From assembly GCF_022682305.1 (NCBI RefSeq), contig NZ_CP093528.1:2989501-3053500 (forward strand): a stretch of 64,000 bases of DNA, written 5' to 3'. Below, in pieces: positions 29,972 to 38,289 of the stretch (within the stretch, counting starts at the first letter, position 1; the number at the start of each line of letters is the position of its first letter). A model generated the notes under the pieces. That model worked only from the letters and a program-made list of their open reading frames with translations, did not search any database and was not told the origin of the DNA. This DNA comes from Shinella zoogloeoides (GTDB taxonomy: Bacteria; Pseudomonadota; Alphaproteobacteria; Rhizobiales; Rhizobiaceae). Both the position numbers and the translations under genes were made by a program.

Positions 29972-30877
29972 ATGGATACACTGACCCGAATCCGGGCCTT
30001 CATCGACGTGGTCGATGCCGAAGGCTTCTCCGCCGCTTCGCGCAAGACCGGCCGGTCCAAGGCGCTCCTGTCCAAATATGTGCGCGAGCTGGAGGACGAG
30101 CTGGGCACGCTGCTGCTCAACCGTACCACCCGCCAGTTCTCCATGACCGAACCGGGCCACACCTATTACCGCACCGCCTCTGACATCCTGAAGGAGATCG
30201 ACAACCTTGCCGATCTAGTGCGCGAGAAGAACACGGACCTGCGCGGCAAGCTGAAGGTTTCCGCCCCGCGCACCTTCGTCGATGCCGATATCGGCCAGTC
30301 GCTCATCGATTTCGGCAAGGAGCATCCCGAACTTTCGCTGGAGATCGTCTCGGACGACCGCTTCGTCGATCTGGTCGAGGAAGGCTTCGACGTCGCCATC
30401 CGCATCACGCGGCTGGAGGATTCAGCCCTCATCGCACGCAAGCTCGGCGATTTCTATCTCAAGATCTGCGTGACGCAGGACTTCCTCGAGCGTGTCGGCC
30501 CGATCCGGCATCCGAGCGACCTCGCCCGCCTGCCCTGCATCATCGACACCAACGGCAAGTCGCACAGCAACTGGCGCTTCGTGGACGAGAAGGGCGCAGG
30601 CTTCTCCGTACCGGTGGGCGGCCATATCGAGGTCAACAGCCCGACGGCCGCCGTGCGCGCCGCCGCAAGCGGCCTCGGCGTTGCGCAGGTTCCGGCCTTC
30701 ATCGCGCGCTCCTGCCTCGAATCGGGCAGGATCGTCTCTATCCTCGAGGATTACCTGCCGACCGACCGCGGCATCTACGCGATCTATCCGCATCGCCGCT
30801 ACCTGCCCGCGAAAGTGCGCACCTTCGTCGATTTCCTGCACGCCTGGTTCCGCCGCCATCCCGGCATCGAAGCCTGA
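29972..30877 (+). CDS. LysR-family transcriptional regulator
   Basis: 301 residues: N-terminal winged helix (MDTLTRIRAFIDVVDAEGFSAASRKTGRSKALLSKYVRELEDELGTLLLNRTTRQFSMTEPG) and a substrate-binding domain of the LysR type (GKLKVSAPRTFVDADIGQSLIDFGKEHPELSLEIV). ATG 29972 has GTGGGG upstream; the frame extends to 29861 without homology. It is divergent from the decarboxylase and upstream of the DUF1007/nicO pair (74 bases away), and could control either; the inducer is unknown. Confidence 0.93.
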   Translation: MDTLTRIRAFIDVVDAEGFSAASRKTGRSKALLSKYVRELEDELGTLLLNRTTRQFSMTEPGHTYYRTASDILKEIDNLADLVREKNTDLRGKLKVSAPRTFVDADIGQSLIDFGKEHPELSLEIVSDDRFVDLVEEGFDVAIRITRLEDSALIARKLGDFYLKICVTQDFLERVGPIRHPSDLARLPCIIDTNGKSHSNWRFVDEKGAGFSVPVGGHIEVNSPTAAVRAAASGLGVAQVPAFIARSCLESGRIVSILEDYLPTDRGIYAIYPHRRYLPAKVRTFVDFLHAWFRRHPGIEA

Positions 30878-30951
30878 CACGGTCCCAATTCCGGCCTATT
30901 TGCCGTACATTCAGACCGCTGATTCACGCCCGCCCGAGAGGACCGAAATCC

Positions 30952-31593
30952 ATGCGCTTCCTGCCTTGCCTGATTGCCGGAGCGGCCCTCTTCGCCCCGG
31001 CCGTGGCCTTCGCCCATCCGCATATCTTCGCGCAGGCGCGGCTGGAAGTGGTGGCCGGCGAGGACGGCACGATCAGCGAATTGCGCAATGTCTGGCGTTT
31101 CGACGAGATGTTCTCGGCCAGCGTCGTCATGGATTTCGACAAGAACAGCAACGCCCAGCTCGACCCGGACGAGCTTGCCGAGGTCGGCAAGACCGTGCTC
31201 GAATCGCTGGAGGAATTCAGCTACTACACGACGATCACCGAGGACGGGAAAACCGTGAAAGTCGGCAAGCCCGACGCGATCAACGTCGACTTCAAGGACG
31301 GCCAGCTCCTGATGTTCTTCACGGTGAAGCCCGGCGAGGTCATGCCGCTCAAGGGCAAGCTCACCTTCGGCGTCTACGATCCCACCATGTATGCGGCGAT
31401 GGATTTCGCCTCCGACGACGACCTCGTCGCCATCGGCGACAAGTTCGCCGCCTGCAAGCGCGCGGTCGTGCGGCCCGACCCGGACGAGGTGCTCGCCCAG
31501 AACCAGGACAGCCTGACGGACGCCTTCTTCGACGATCCGTCCGGCACCGACATGTCGAAACTCTTCGCGACCCGGCTGGAGCTGACATGCTGA
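30952..31593 (+). CDS. DUF1007 periplasmic protein, metal-export partner
   Basis: 213 residues with a Sec signal peptide (MRFLPCLIAGAALFAPAVAFA, cleaved before HPHIFAQ). The mature protein starts with the family hallmark HPHIF and includes DFDKNSNAQLDPDELAEVG, an EF-hand-like acidic loop. DUF1007 proteins are nearly always encoded with NicO/RcnA-type exporters and probably bind the metal in the periplasm. It overlaps the exporter gene by 7 bases. Confidence 0.9.
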   Translation: MRFLPCLIAGAALFAPAVAFAHPHIFAQARLEVVAGEDGTISELRNVWRFDEMFSASVVMDFDKNSNAQLDPDELAEVGKTVLESLEEFSYYTTITEDGKTVKVGKPDAINVDFKDGQLLMFFTVKPGEVMPLKGKLTFGVYDPTMYAAMDFASDDDLVAIGDKFAACKRAVVRPDPDEVLAQNQDSLTDAFFDDPSGTDMSKLFATRLELTC

Positions 31594-32573
31594 CCCGCGA
31601 CCGCGCCGTCGCCCTGGTCGCCCTCACGCTTGCCGCCGCCTCCATTGCGACCTTCGCCCATGCCCAGTCCCCGCTCGGCATCGGCTCGGCCGAGCCGGGC
31701 TTCAACACGACCGGCACCTTCGGCGGCCTTTTTGCCTGGATCAATGCGCAGCAACAGGGCTTCTATCGCCTGATGACCGGCGCGCTGAAGGACATGCGCG
31801 AGACCCCGTGGGCGGCCTCGACGCTCGTCGGCCTTTCCTTCGCCTATGGCGTCTTCCACGCGGCCGGCCCCGGCCACGGCAAGGCCGTCATCTCCTCCTA
31901 CATGCTGGCGAACGAGCTGGAGCTGAAGCGCGGCGTGCTGCTCTCCTTCCTGTCCTCGATCCTGCAGGGCATCGTCGCCATCTTGCTCGTCGGCGCGGCC
32001 TATCTCTTCCTGCGTGGCACCACGGTTTCGATGACCGACGCCACAAGGGCGCTCGAAATCGGCAGCTACGCGCTCATCGCCCTCTTCGGCGCATGGCTGC
32101 TGTACAAGAAGCTGCGGCCAGTGGCGGCGCGGCCCGCCTCCACGCTCGGCATCTCGGCCGTCGAGGTGCACGGACATCACCACCATGCCGGCGAGGTCTG
32201 CGCGACCTGCGGCCACGCCCATGCGCCGGACCCGGCGCTCTTGAAAGGCGACCGTTTCGCACTCCGCGAGGCCTGGTCCGCCATCGTCGCCGTGGGGCTT
32301 CGCCCCTGCTCGGGTGCACTGATCGTCCTGAGCTTCGCCCTGCTGAACGGGCTTTATCTCGGCGGCATGCTCGCGGTCCTCGCCATGTCCATCGGCACGG
32401 CCATCACCGTCTCCATTCTCGCCACGCTCGCCGTCACCGCCAAGGGCGCGGCCGTGCGCTTCGCCGGCAATGGCTCGGCGGCGCAACGGGTCGGCACCGC
32501 CATAGAGATCGGCGGCGCTGCACTGGTGATGGTTCTCGGATTGCTGCTGCTGGGCGCGGCGCTACAGGCCTAG
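31587..32573 (+). CDS. NicO/RcnA-family nickel/cobalt exporter
   Basis: 328 residues, a polytopic inner-membrane efflux protein of the NiCoT/RcnA superfamily. It has a signal-like first span, the FAYGVFHAAGPGHGKAVISSYML motif with HAAGPGHGK metal site, and the second-half motif VGLRPCSGALIVLSFAL. Between them a cytoplasmic or periplasmic loop (EVHGHHHHAGEVCATCGHAHAP) has seven His and a CxxC, a metal-binding sensor or buffer. It is translationally coupled to the DUF1007 gene. No RcnR-type regulator is adjacent. Its TAG stop begins a palindromic repeat. Confidence 0.92.
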   Translation: MLTRDRAVALVALTLAAASIATFAHAQSPLGIGSAEPGFNTTGTFGGLFAWINAQQQGFYRLMTGALKDMRETPWAASTLVGLSFAYGVFHAAGPGHGKAVISSYMLANELELKRGVLLSFLSSILQGIVAILLVGAAYLFLRGTTVSMTDATRALEIGSYALIALFGAWLLYKKLRPVAARPASTLGISAVEVHGHHHHAGEVCATCGHAHAPDPALLKGDRFALREAWSAIVAVGLRPCSGALIVLSFALLNGLYLGGMLAVLAMSIGTAITVSILATLAVTAKGAAVRFAGNGSAAQRVGTAIEIGGAALVMVLGLLLLGAALQA

Positions 32574-32620
32574 AGCATTTCCGACGCCGAAGCGATCCCG
32601 CTTCGGCTGGAAATGCTCTA
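32571..32620. repeat. rhizobial intergenic palindromic repeat, copy 2
   Basis: Near-perfect 50-base palindrome starting TAGAGCATTTCC and ending GGAAATGCTCTA, with inner arms GCCGAAGCG and CGCTTCGGC. It belongs with 8264-8311. Its left end is the stop of nicO (32571-32573) and its right end is the stop of the opposite gene (32618-32620), so it separates convergent genes and probably also acts as a terminator. Confidence 0.85.
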
Positions 32621-32830
32621 GCCTTCCCGGTTCCGCTGGTAGCGCGCCCGCAGCCAGAACAACAGGAAGAAGCCTAGCACCAGCAGCGTACCGAACACGC
32701 CGGCCAGCCAGGGCGAGACGTCGCCGAGCGCGATCATGACGCGCGGCAGGAAATAGAACACGATGCCCGTGCCGAACAGAATGAAAAGCGCGGCAATCGC
32801 CGCCGACTTGCCCTTGCCGTCCTCGCTCAT
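32618..32830 (-). CDS. small two-span membrane protein
   Basis: 70 residues of unknown function: a basic head (MSEDGKGKS), two hydrophobic spans (AAIAALFILFGTGIVFYFLP and LAGVFGTLLVLGFFLLFWL) and a basic tail (RARYQRNREG). It overlaps the upstream acetyltransferase gene by 4 bases (ATGA), a sign it is really translated. No family recognised. Confidence 0.7.
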   Translation of the reverse strand: MSEDGKGKSAAIAALFILFGTGIVFYFLPRVMIALGDVSPWLAGVFGTLLVLGFFLLFWLRARYQRNREG

Positions 32831-33513
32831 TGGGCGCCCGCCAGTTCCGCGCGGATATCCTCGAGCCTGCGCTTCTGGTTGCCCTCGGCATCGAAATTAT
32901 CGGGCGACAGCCAGGCGGCGAACGCCTTGTCGAGCGCCGGCCATTCGCTGTCGATGATCGAGAACCAGGCGGTGTCGCGGTTCTCGCCCTTGGAGAGCAT
33001 GTGCTGGCGGAAGACGCCCTCGAAGGTGAAGCCGAGGCGGGTGGCCGTGCGCTTGCTGGCCGCATTGTCATTGTGGCACTTCCACTCGTAGCGGCGATAA
33101 CCGAGGTCCTCGAAGACGTGCTTGGCGAGCAGGTACTGCGCCTCGGTGGAGAGCGGCGAGCGCGACATGCCGCCGCCATGGGCGATGCCGCCGATCTCGA
33201 CGACGCCGTTGGCAGGATCCGGCCGCATGTAATGCGCCATGCCGACCGGCTTGCCGCTCGCCTTGTCGACGATCACCTCACGCACCCAGCCCGATTTGAT
33301 CGCGCCTTCCGACCAAGTGTCGAAGCCTTCGATGCCGGTGAAATCGGCCTGTGCGAAATAGCGCAGCAGCGGATTGATGCCCATGCCGCCGAAGGCGTCC
33401 CAGAGAGGCTGGAGATGCCTTTCGCGATCATAGGGTTCGATGCGCACGGTACGGCCTTCGAGCGCCACGGGCGCCGGCGACGGGCAACCCTTCCAGTCCT
33501 TGAGATCGCGCAT
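32827..33513 (-). CDS. GNAT acetyltransferase (RimJ/RimL-like)
   Basis: 228 residues. Matches the group of GNAT proteins acting on N-terminal or small substrates: LEGRTVRIEPYDRERHLQPLWDAF, GMAHYMRPDPANGVVEIGGIAHG, STEAQYLLAKHVFEDLGYRRYEWKCHNDNAASKRTATRLGFTFEGVFRQH. ATG 33513 follows a textbook AAGGAGG. The gene is translationally coupled to the small membrane protein downstream. Substrate unknown. Confidence 0.9.
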   Translation of the reverse strand: MRDLKDWKGCPSPAPVALEGRTVRIEPYDRERHLQPLWDAFGGMGINPLLRYFAQADFTGIEGFDTWSEGAIKSGWVREVIVDKASGKPVGMAHYMRPDPANGVVEIGGIAHGGGMSRSPLSTEAQYLLAKHVFEDLGYRRYEWKCHNDNAASKRTATRLGFTFEGVFRQHMLSKGENRDTAWFSIIDSEWPALDKAFAAWLSPDNFDAEGNQKRRLEDIRAELAGAQ

Positions 33514-33611
33514 GAAAATCCTCCTTCGGTCCTGCCGAAGGGATAGAGCAGCCGGCGAGCCGAAGCAATCGGCAAAGCGGGGAGCGGCGTTCGGCCGCTC
33601 CCTGACGACTG

Positions 33612-34304
33612 TCAAACCTTGGCGGCGGAAACCGTCGCCTCGATATGGTCGACCAGTGCATCTGCAAGGCCGAGGCGGCCGGCGAGCAGATCGAGATAGC
33701 CACGCTCGGCGCGCGTTTCCGGCTCGATGGCGAGGCGCGAGGCGGTATAGAGTTCGACGCGCTGTTCCTCGGTCGTCGCGGCCGCGACGATCGCATCGAG
33801 ATCGACGGGGTTCGCAAGCTCCTGTTCGAGGAACTGCGCGGCATCCGCGCCGAGGCCGGAAACCTTGAGCTTGTCCATGATGCGGGCGCGTTCGGCGTCG
33901 TCGATATGACCGTCAGCGCGGGAGGCGGCGATCATGGCGCGGACGAGGATGAGGGCGAAATCGGTGCTGACGGCTTCGGGATGGAAGCCGGAATCGGCCG
34001 GTGGCGGCAGGAGTTCGGGCGTGCCGGCCTGAGCGGTCTCGGCCGGGTTCTGGCCGTCACGGTAATTCTTGTAGGCCTGGTAGCCGAGGCCGGCGATGGC
34101 GGCAAGGCTGCCGATCTTCAGCGCCGAGCCGGCGACCTTGCGCCCGCCGTCCGTGCCGAGCAGCACGCCGGCAATTGCGATGCTGGCGAGCGGATTGTCC
34201 TTGGCGAGCTGGGTGACCTGACCGGCGCGATCGCGCACGGTCCCGCCCGCGCCGGGCACCTGCGAACCGAGGAACTGGTCGAGCAATTTCTTGGCGTCAA
34301 ACAT
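33612..34304 (-). CDS. DUF533 / TerB-like protein
   Basis: 230 residues. The N-terminal third has MFDAKKLLDQFLG and a small hydrophobic, glycine-rich stretch (ASIAIAGVLLG..KIGSLAAIAGLGYQAY). The C-terminal half (LILVRAMIAASRADGHIDDAERARIMDKL onward) is the all-helical DUF533/TerB fold whose Asp-rich ADGHIDDAE loop can bind metal. Exact role unknown in the family. Start at 34304 matches homolog starts; the frame continues upstream without conserved sequence. Confidence 0.85.
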   Translation of the reverse strand: MFDAKKLLDQFLGSQVPGAGGTVRDRAGQVTQLAKDNPLASIAIAGVLLGTDGGRKVAGSALKIGSLAAIAGLGYQAYKNYRDGQNPAETAQAGTPELLPPPADSGFHPEAVSTDFALILVRAMIAASRADGHIDDAERARIMDKLKVSGLGADAAQFLEQELANPVDLDAIVAAATTEEQRVELYTASRLAIEPETRAERGYLDLLAGRLGLADALVDHIEATVSAAKV

Positions 34305-34429
34305 GGGCGTCTCCGTTTTGTCCCGCGCGGCAGGGGCCGGCTGCAAGGCAAGATAGGAACGCCCTTTCCAAATTACAAACGCATAACGGGCGACCGAAGG
34401 CCGCCCGCTTGCAAATCCGTTGAACCGTC

Positions 34430-35068
34430 TCAGCCCTTGAGGGCGGCGGCTTCCGCGGCGAGCTTCTCGATGCCCGCCCAGTCGCCCTTGGCGACCAGTT
34501 CCTTCGGTGCGACCCACGAACCGCCGACGCACACGACGTTCGGCAGCGAGAGGTAGTCGCGGGCGTTCGACAGCGAGATGCCGCCCGTCGGGCAGAACAG
34601 CGTGCCGGCGAGCGGCGAGGACAGCGACTTGAGATAGGCGGCACCGCCGGCCTGTTCGGCCGGGAAGAACTTCATGACCTGATAGCCCTCTTCGCGAAGG
34701 CCCATGACTTCGCTCGCGGTGGCCGCACCGGGTAGCAGCGGAATGCCACTTTCTGCTGCGGCATCGATCAGTTCCTGCGTGGTGCCCGGGCTGACGATGA
34801 ACTGTGAGCCGGCCTCGACCGCCGCCTCGAACTGCGCGGCATTGAGAATGGTGCCGGCCCCGGCGACGGCGCCTTCCACCTCGTTGGCGACGGCGCGGAT
34901 CGCCTCCAGCGCCGCCGTGGTGCGCAGGGTGATCTCGATCGCCTTCAGGCCACCAGCCACCAGCGCGCGCGCCAGCGGAACCGCCGTCTTGACGTCGTCG
35001 ATGACGAGCACCGGAACGACCGGCTGCAGCTTCAGGACCGAAAGGAGCTTGGCGTTTTTCTCGCTCAT
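34430..35068 (-). CDS. eda: 2-dehydro-3-deoxy-phosphogluconate (KDPG) aldolase
   Basis: Last step of the Entner-Doudoroff path: cleaves KDPG to pyruvate and glyceraldehyde 3-phosphate. 212 residues, with Glu45 in EITLRT and the Schiff-base Lys133 in VMKFFPAE, the same numbers as the E. coli enzyme, and FCPTGGIS for phosphate. It also can act on related 2-keto-4-hydroxyglutarate. It is a single gene here, without edd or zwf beside it, as often in rhizobia. Confidence 0.96.
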   Translation of the reverse strand: MSEKNAKLLSVLKLQPVVPVLVIDDVKTAVPLARALVAGGLKAIEITLRTTAALEAIRAVANEVEGAVAGAGTILNAAQFEAAVEAGSQFIVSPGTTQELIDAAAESGIPLLPGAATASEVMGLREEGYQVMKFFPAEQAGGAAYLKSLSSPLAGTLFCPTGGISLSNARDYLSLPNVVCVGGSWVAPKELVAKGDWAGIEKLAAEAAALKG

Positions 35069-35221
35069 GGCACGACCTTTTAAAACGATTGAATTGAGAG
35101 GGGAATACCGCGTCCGCGACGTTCTGTCGAGACTGATACGCGATTCATGGCCTTGTCATGACACACTTATCGTGTAGTGTGCCCCTCGCCCAAGCCCATC
35201 TCCAACAGCGAAAGCATGCCT

Positions 35222-35707
35222 ATGGCAAAAGAGATCGAGCGGAAGTTCCTGGTGTCGGGCCAGCGGTGGCGCACCTTCGCGGACGAGGGGATCGCCATAC
35301 GGCAGGCCTATGTCGTGGCACAGGACGACCGGTCTCTCCGGGTTCGCATCTATGGCGACGGGCGCGCGCGCATCACCCTCAAGGTCGGCCATACCGCGCT
35401 CGTGCGTGACGAATACGAATTCGATATCGACCGCGACGAGGCCGAGGACATGCTGCGCCATGCCATCGGCAACGTGATCGAGAAGGTGCGCTACAAGGTG
35501 GCGCACGAGGGTCATGTCTGGGAGATCGACGTCTATGACGGCGTCCATCGCGGCCTCGTGATCGCCGAGGTCGAACTGTCCTCCATCCATGACGAGCCGG
35601 ATATGCCCAACTGGGTGGGCCGGGAAGTGACAGGCGAAAGCCAGTATTCCAACCAGTCCATGGCGCTCGGCTTCAGCAACGGCGCAAGCCTGCGCCAGCT
35701 CGCCTGA
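35222..35707 (+). CDS. CYTH-domain protein (triphosphatase-like)
   Basis: 161 residues. The ExExK signature MAKEIERKFLV opens the protein, followed by the tunnel residues in SLRVRIYGDGRARITLKVG, RDEYEFDID and IEKVRYKVAHEGHVWEIDVYDG, and AEVELSS. Bacterial stand-alone CYTH proteins hydrolyse tripolyphosphate or thiamine triphosphate with Mg or Mn. ATG 35222 is preferred because the motif needs a start here; ATG 35216 is also in frame. It is divergent from eda. Confidence 0.92.
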   Translation: MAKEIERKFLVSGQRWRTFADEGIAIRQAYVVAQDDRSLRVRIYGDGRARITLKVGHTALVRDEYEFDIDRDEAEDMLRHAIGNVIEKVRYKVAHEGHVWEIDVYDGVHRGLVIAEVELSSIHDEPDMPNWVGREVTGESQYSNQSMALGFSNGASLRQLA

Positions 35708-35756
35708 GCCGCTACGCCGCATTGCCTGAAATGCGCCGAAGCTGTATGTGGCGGCC

Positions 35757-36695
35757 ATGACAAACACGTTCTCCTCGCCCAACGAGACCGACGGCTTCCT
35801 GGTCGCCGCGCTCTATCATTTCGTTTCGGTTCCGCATTTCGCGGAACTGCGCGCGCCCCTGCAGTCGCTCTGCGAGGAATATGATGTGCGCGGCACGCTG
35901 CTGCTGGCCCATGAGGGCATCAACGGCACCATTGCGGGACCGGCGGACGGCATCCGCACCGTGCTTTCTTTCCTGCGCCGCCAGCCGGAATTCTCCGCGC
36001 TGGAGCACAAGGAAAGCTGGGCGAGCGAAATGCCCTTCCTGCGCATGAAGGTGCGGCTGAAGAAGGAGATCGTCACCATGGGCGTCGAGGACATCGACCC
36101 CAACCGCTCCGTCGGCACCTATGTAGCGCCCGAGGACTGGAACGCGCTGATCAGCGATCCGGGCACCATCCTCATCGACACGCGCAACGACTACGAGACG
36201 GCCATCGGCATGTTCAAGGGCGCGGTCGATCCGAACACCAAGACCTTCCGCGAGTTTCCGGAATGGGTTCGCCAGAACACCGGCCTGCACAACAAGCCGA
36301 AGATCGCCATGTACTGCACCGGCGGCATCCGCTGCGAGAAGGCGACCGCCTTCATGAAGGCTGAGGGTTTCGAGGAGGTCTACCACCTCAAGGGCGGCAT
36401 CCTGAAATATCTGGAGGAAGTACCGCCGGAGGAAAGCCTGTGGGAAGGCGCCTGCTTCGTCTTCGACGAGCGTGTCTCCGTGCTGCATGGCCTGGAGGAA
36501 GGCGAGCACAAGCTGTGCCGCGCCTGCCGCCATCCACTGACCGCCGAGGAAATCACCTCCCCGCTCTACGAAGCCGGCGTCTCCTGCCCGCATTGCCACG
36601 GCGAGCGCAGCGAGGAAGACCGGATGCGCTTCCGCCAGAGGCAAAAGCAGATGGACCTTGCCCGGGAGCGCGGCGAGCGGCATCTGGGGAAGTAG
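35757..36695 (+). CDS. trhO: tRNA uridine(34) hydroxylase, rhodanese-type
   Basis: 312 residues, YceA/TrhO family: oxygen-dependent hydroxylation of U34 in some tRNAs, first step to 5-methoxy or carboxymethoxy uridine. N-terminal acylphosphatase-like domain (residues 15-115, [16 protein letters not shown]), rhodanese domain with active-site Cys187 in [12 protein letters not shown], and a C-terminal zinc-like [27 protein letters not shown] 35757; the GTG at 35748 in the same frame is an alternative. Follows the CYTH gene by 49 bases. Confidence 0.93.
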   Translation: MTNTFSSPNETDGFLVAALYHFVSVPHFAELRAPLQSLCEEYDVRGTLLLAHEGINGTIAGPADGIRTVLSFLRRQPEFSALEHKESWASEMPFLRMKVRLKKEIVTMGVEDIDPNRSVGTYVAPEDWNALISDPGTILIDTRNDYETAIGMFKGAVDPNTKTFREFPEWVRQNTGLHNKPKIAMYCTGGIRCEKATAFMKAEGFEEVYHLKGGILKYLEEVPPEESLWEGACFVFDERVSVLHGLEEGEHKLCRACRHPLTAEEITSPLYEAGVSCPHCHGERSEEDRMRFRQRQKQMDLARERGERHLGK

Positions 36696-36737
36696 GGGCG
36701 AAAAGCCCCTCATCCGCCTACCAGCACCCACGCATGC

Positions 36738-38111
36738 TCAGCCCGCGCGATGATTGCCCTTCGGGAACTGCCCCGCCAGCGCGCCGTACCAATGGCCACT
36801 CTTCTTCACCGTGCGCACCTGCGTCTCGTAATCGACATGCACGATGCCGAAGCGCATGCGATAGCCTTCCGCCCATTCGAAATTGTCCATGAGGCTCCAG
36901 GCGAAATAGCCGCGCATCGGATAGCCCTCGCTGATGAGGTCCGCCGTCACGCCGAGATGCTCGGCGATGTAGTCGAGGCGCGGCTGGTCATCCACCGTGC
37001 CGTTCTCCACGCCCATATTGTAGCAGGCGCCGTTTTCCGTGATGTAGCAATCCGGCAGCGCATAGTCGGCATTGAGCTTGCGGATGAGGTCGCCGAGCGC
37101 GGGAGCGTAGACCTCCCAGCCGATATCCGTCTTGATATCCGCCACCGGCGGGGCCGGTACCGTCGCCGGAAACTCCGCGGCCTCGGCCGGATCGTCGGCA
37201 ACGCGCATGGGCGTGTAATAGTTGAGGCCCCACCAGTCGAGCGGCTGGGCAATCGTCTCCATGTCGCCGGGTTCGATGGCGGGCATGCGGTGGCCGAGGG
37301 CGGAGAGGAAGCTTTCCGGATACGCGCCCTTGAAGACCGGGCCGAAGAAGACACCGTTGTGGAAATCGAAGGCCCGGTCGGCGGCAGCTTTGTCCGCCGG
37401 GCTGTCGCTGCCCGGATAGATCGAATGGGCGTTCAGCACGAGGCCGACGGGCAAGTCCGGCCGCTCGGCGCGGATGGCCGAAACGCCGAGGCCATGGGCG
37501 AGGTTGGTGAAATGCAGGGCGTGCAGCGCCGCATCCATGCTGCGCTCGCCCGGCGCATGGATGCCGTAGAGATGGCTCAGCCAGACGGAGCACCACGGTT
37601 CGTTGAAGGTCGCCACCGCATCCAGCCGGTCGCCGAGCCGGGCGATGACGGTCTTGGCGTAGCGCTGGAAGGCGTAGGCCGTCTGCCGAGCCGTCCAGCC
37701 CCCCTCCCCCGCCAGCATCAGCGGCAGGTCCCAATGGTAAAGCGTGGCATAGGCCTTGATCCCGCGGGCCTTCAAGCCGTCGACGAGACGATCGTAGAAA
37801 TCCAGCCCCTTCTCGTTCACCGGCCCGGTACCCTCGGGCACGATGCGCGGCCAGGCGATGGAGAAGCGATAGGCCTCGACGCCGAGCGACTTGATGAGGT
37901 CGAGGTCTTCCTCCAGCCGGTTGTAGTGATCGCAGGCGACATCGCCGTTATGCCGGCCGTAGACGCGGCCCGGCATGTTGGAGAAGGCATCCCAGATCGA
38001 CGGCTTGCGGCCATCCATCTTCGCCGCGCCCTCGATCTGGAACGCGGCGGTCGCCACGCCGAAGAGGAAGTCGCCGGGGAAGCGTTCGGCGAGGGTCTTG
38101 GGATCGATCAT
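36738..38111 (-). CDS. GH1 beta-glucosidase (Abg-like)
   Basis: 457-residue cytoplasmic retaining glycosidase, closely resembling Agrobacterium Abg along its whole length (FPGDFLFGVATAAFQIEG.., YFAWSLMDNFEWAEGYRMRFGIVHVDY). The acid/base is Glu171 in TFNEPW and the nucleophile Glu359 in YITENGA. It would free glucose, and in the family galactose or fucose, from beta-glucosides. It stands alone, with a perfect 14-base palindrome at 38154-38167 upstream of the start, so it is probably controlled by a LacI-type repressor encoded elsewhere. Confidence 0.95.
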   Translation of the reverse strand: MIDPKTLAERFPGDFLFGVATAAFQIEGAAKMDGRKPSIWDAFSNMPGRVYGRHNGDVACDHYNRLEEDLDLIKSLGVEAYRFSIAWPRIVPEGTGPVNEKGLDFYDRLVDGLKARGIKAYATLYHWDLPLMLAGEGGWTARQTAYAFQRYAKTVIARLGDRLDAVATFNEPWCSVWLSHLYGIHAPGERSMDAALHALHFTNLAHGLGVSAIRAERPDLPVGLVLNAHSIYPGSDSPADKAAADRAFDFHNGVFFGPVFKGAYPESFLSALGHRMPAIEPGDMETIAQPLDWWGLNYYTPMRVADDPAEAAEFPATVPAPPVADIKTDIGWEVYAPALGDLIRKLNADYALPDCYITENGACYNMGVENGTVDDQPRLDYIAEHLGVTADLISEGYPMRGYFAWSLMDNFEWAEGYRMRFGIVHVDYETQVRTVKKSGHWYGALAGQFPKGNHRAG

Positions 38112-38153
38112 CGGTCTTCTCTGCCTTGAGGGAGTTTGCCGGATAACGGGCAT

Positions 38154-38167
38154 CTGCAACGTTGCAG
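38154..38167. promoter_or_regulatory. LacI-type operator of the beta-glucosidase gene
   Basis: Perfect palindrome CTGCAACGTTGCAG, 43 bases upstream of the beta-glucosidase ATG on the minus strand. The central CG and TGCAA arms fit LacI-family sites. It differs from the other palindromes in the window, so a separate regulator is expected. Confidence 0.65.
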
Positions 38168-38242
38168 TAACGCCACTACAGAAAAAGTCAATCAGCCGGC
38201 AACGGATTCCCATGCCTGCGGCACCGCCATTCCCCAACGCAA

Positions 38243-38268
38243 AGAGGCCAGCCGCGAGGCTGGCCTCT
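38243..38268 (-). terminator. terminator of the dehydrogenase/isomerase operon
   Basis: Eleven-base perfect stem (AGAGGCCAGCC with GGCTGGCCTCT), loop GCGA, 22 bases after the dehydrogenase stop; minus-strand continuation is CTTTGCGTT. Confidence 0.75.
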
Positions 38269-38289
38269 CTCATCGCGATGCCAATGACC

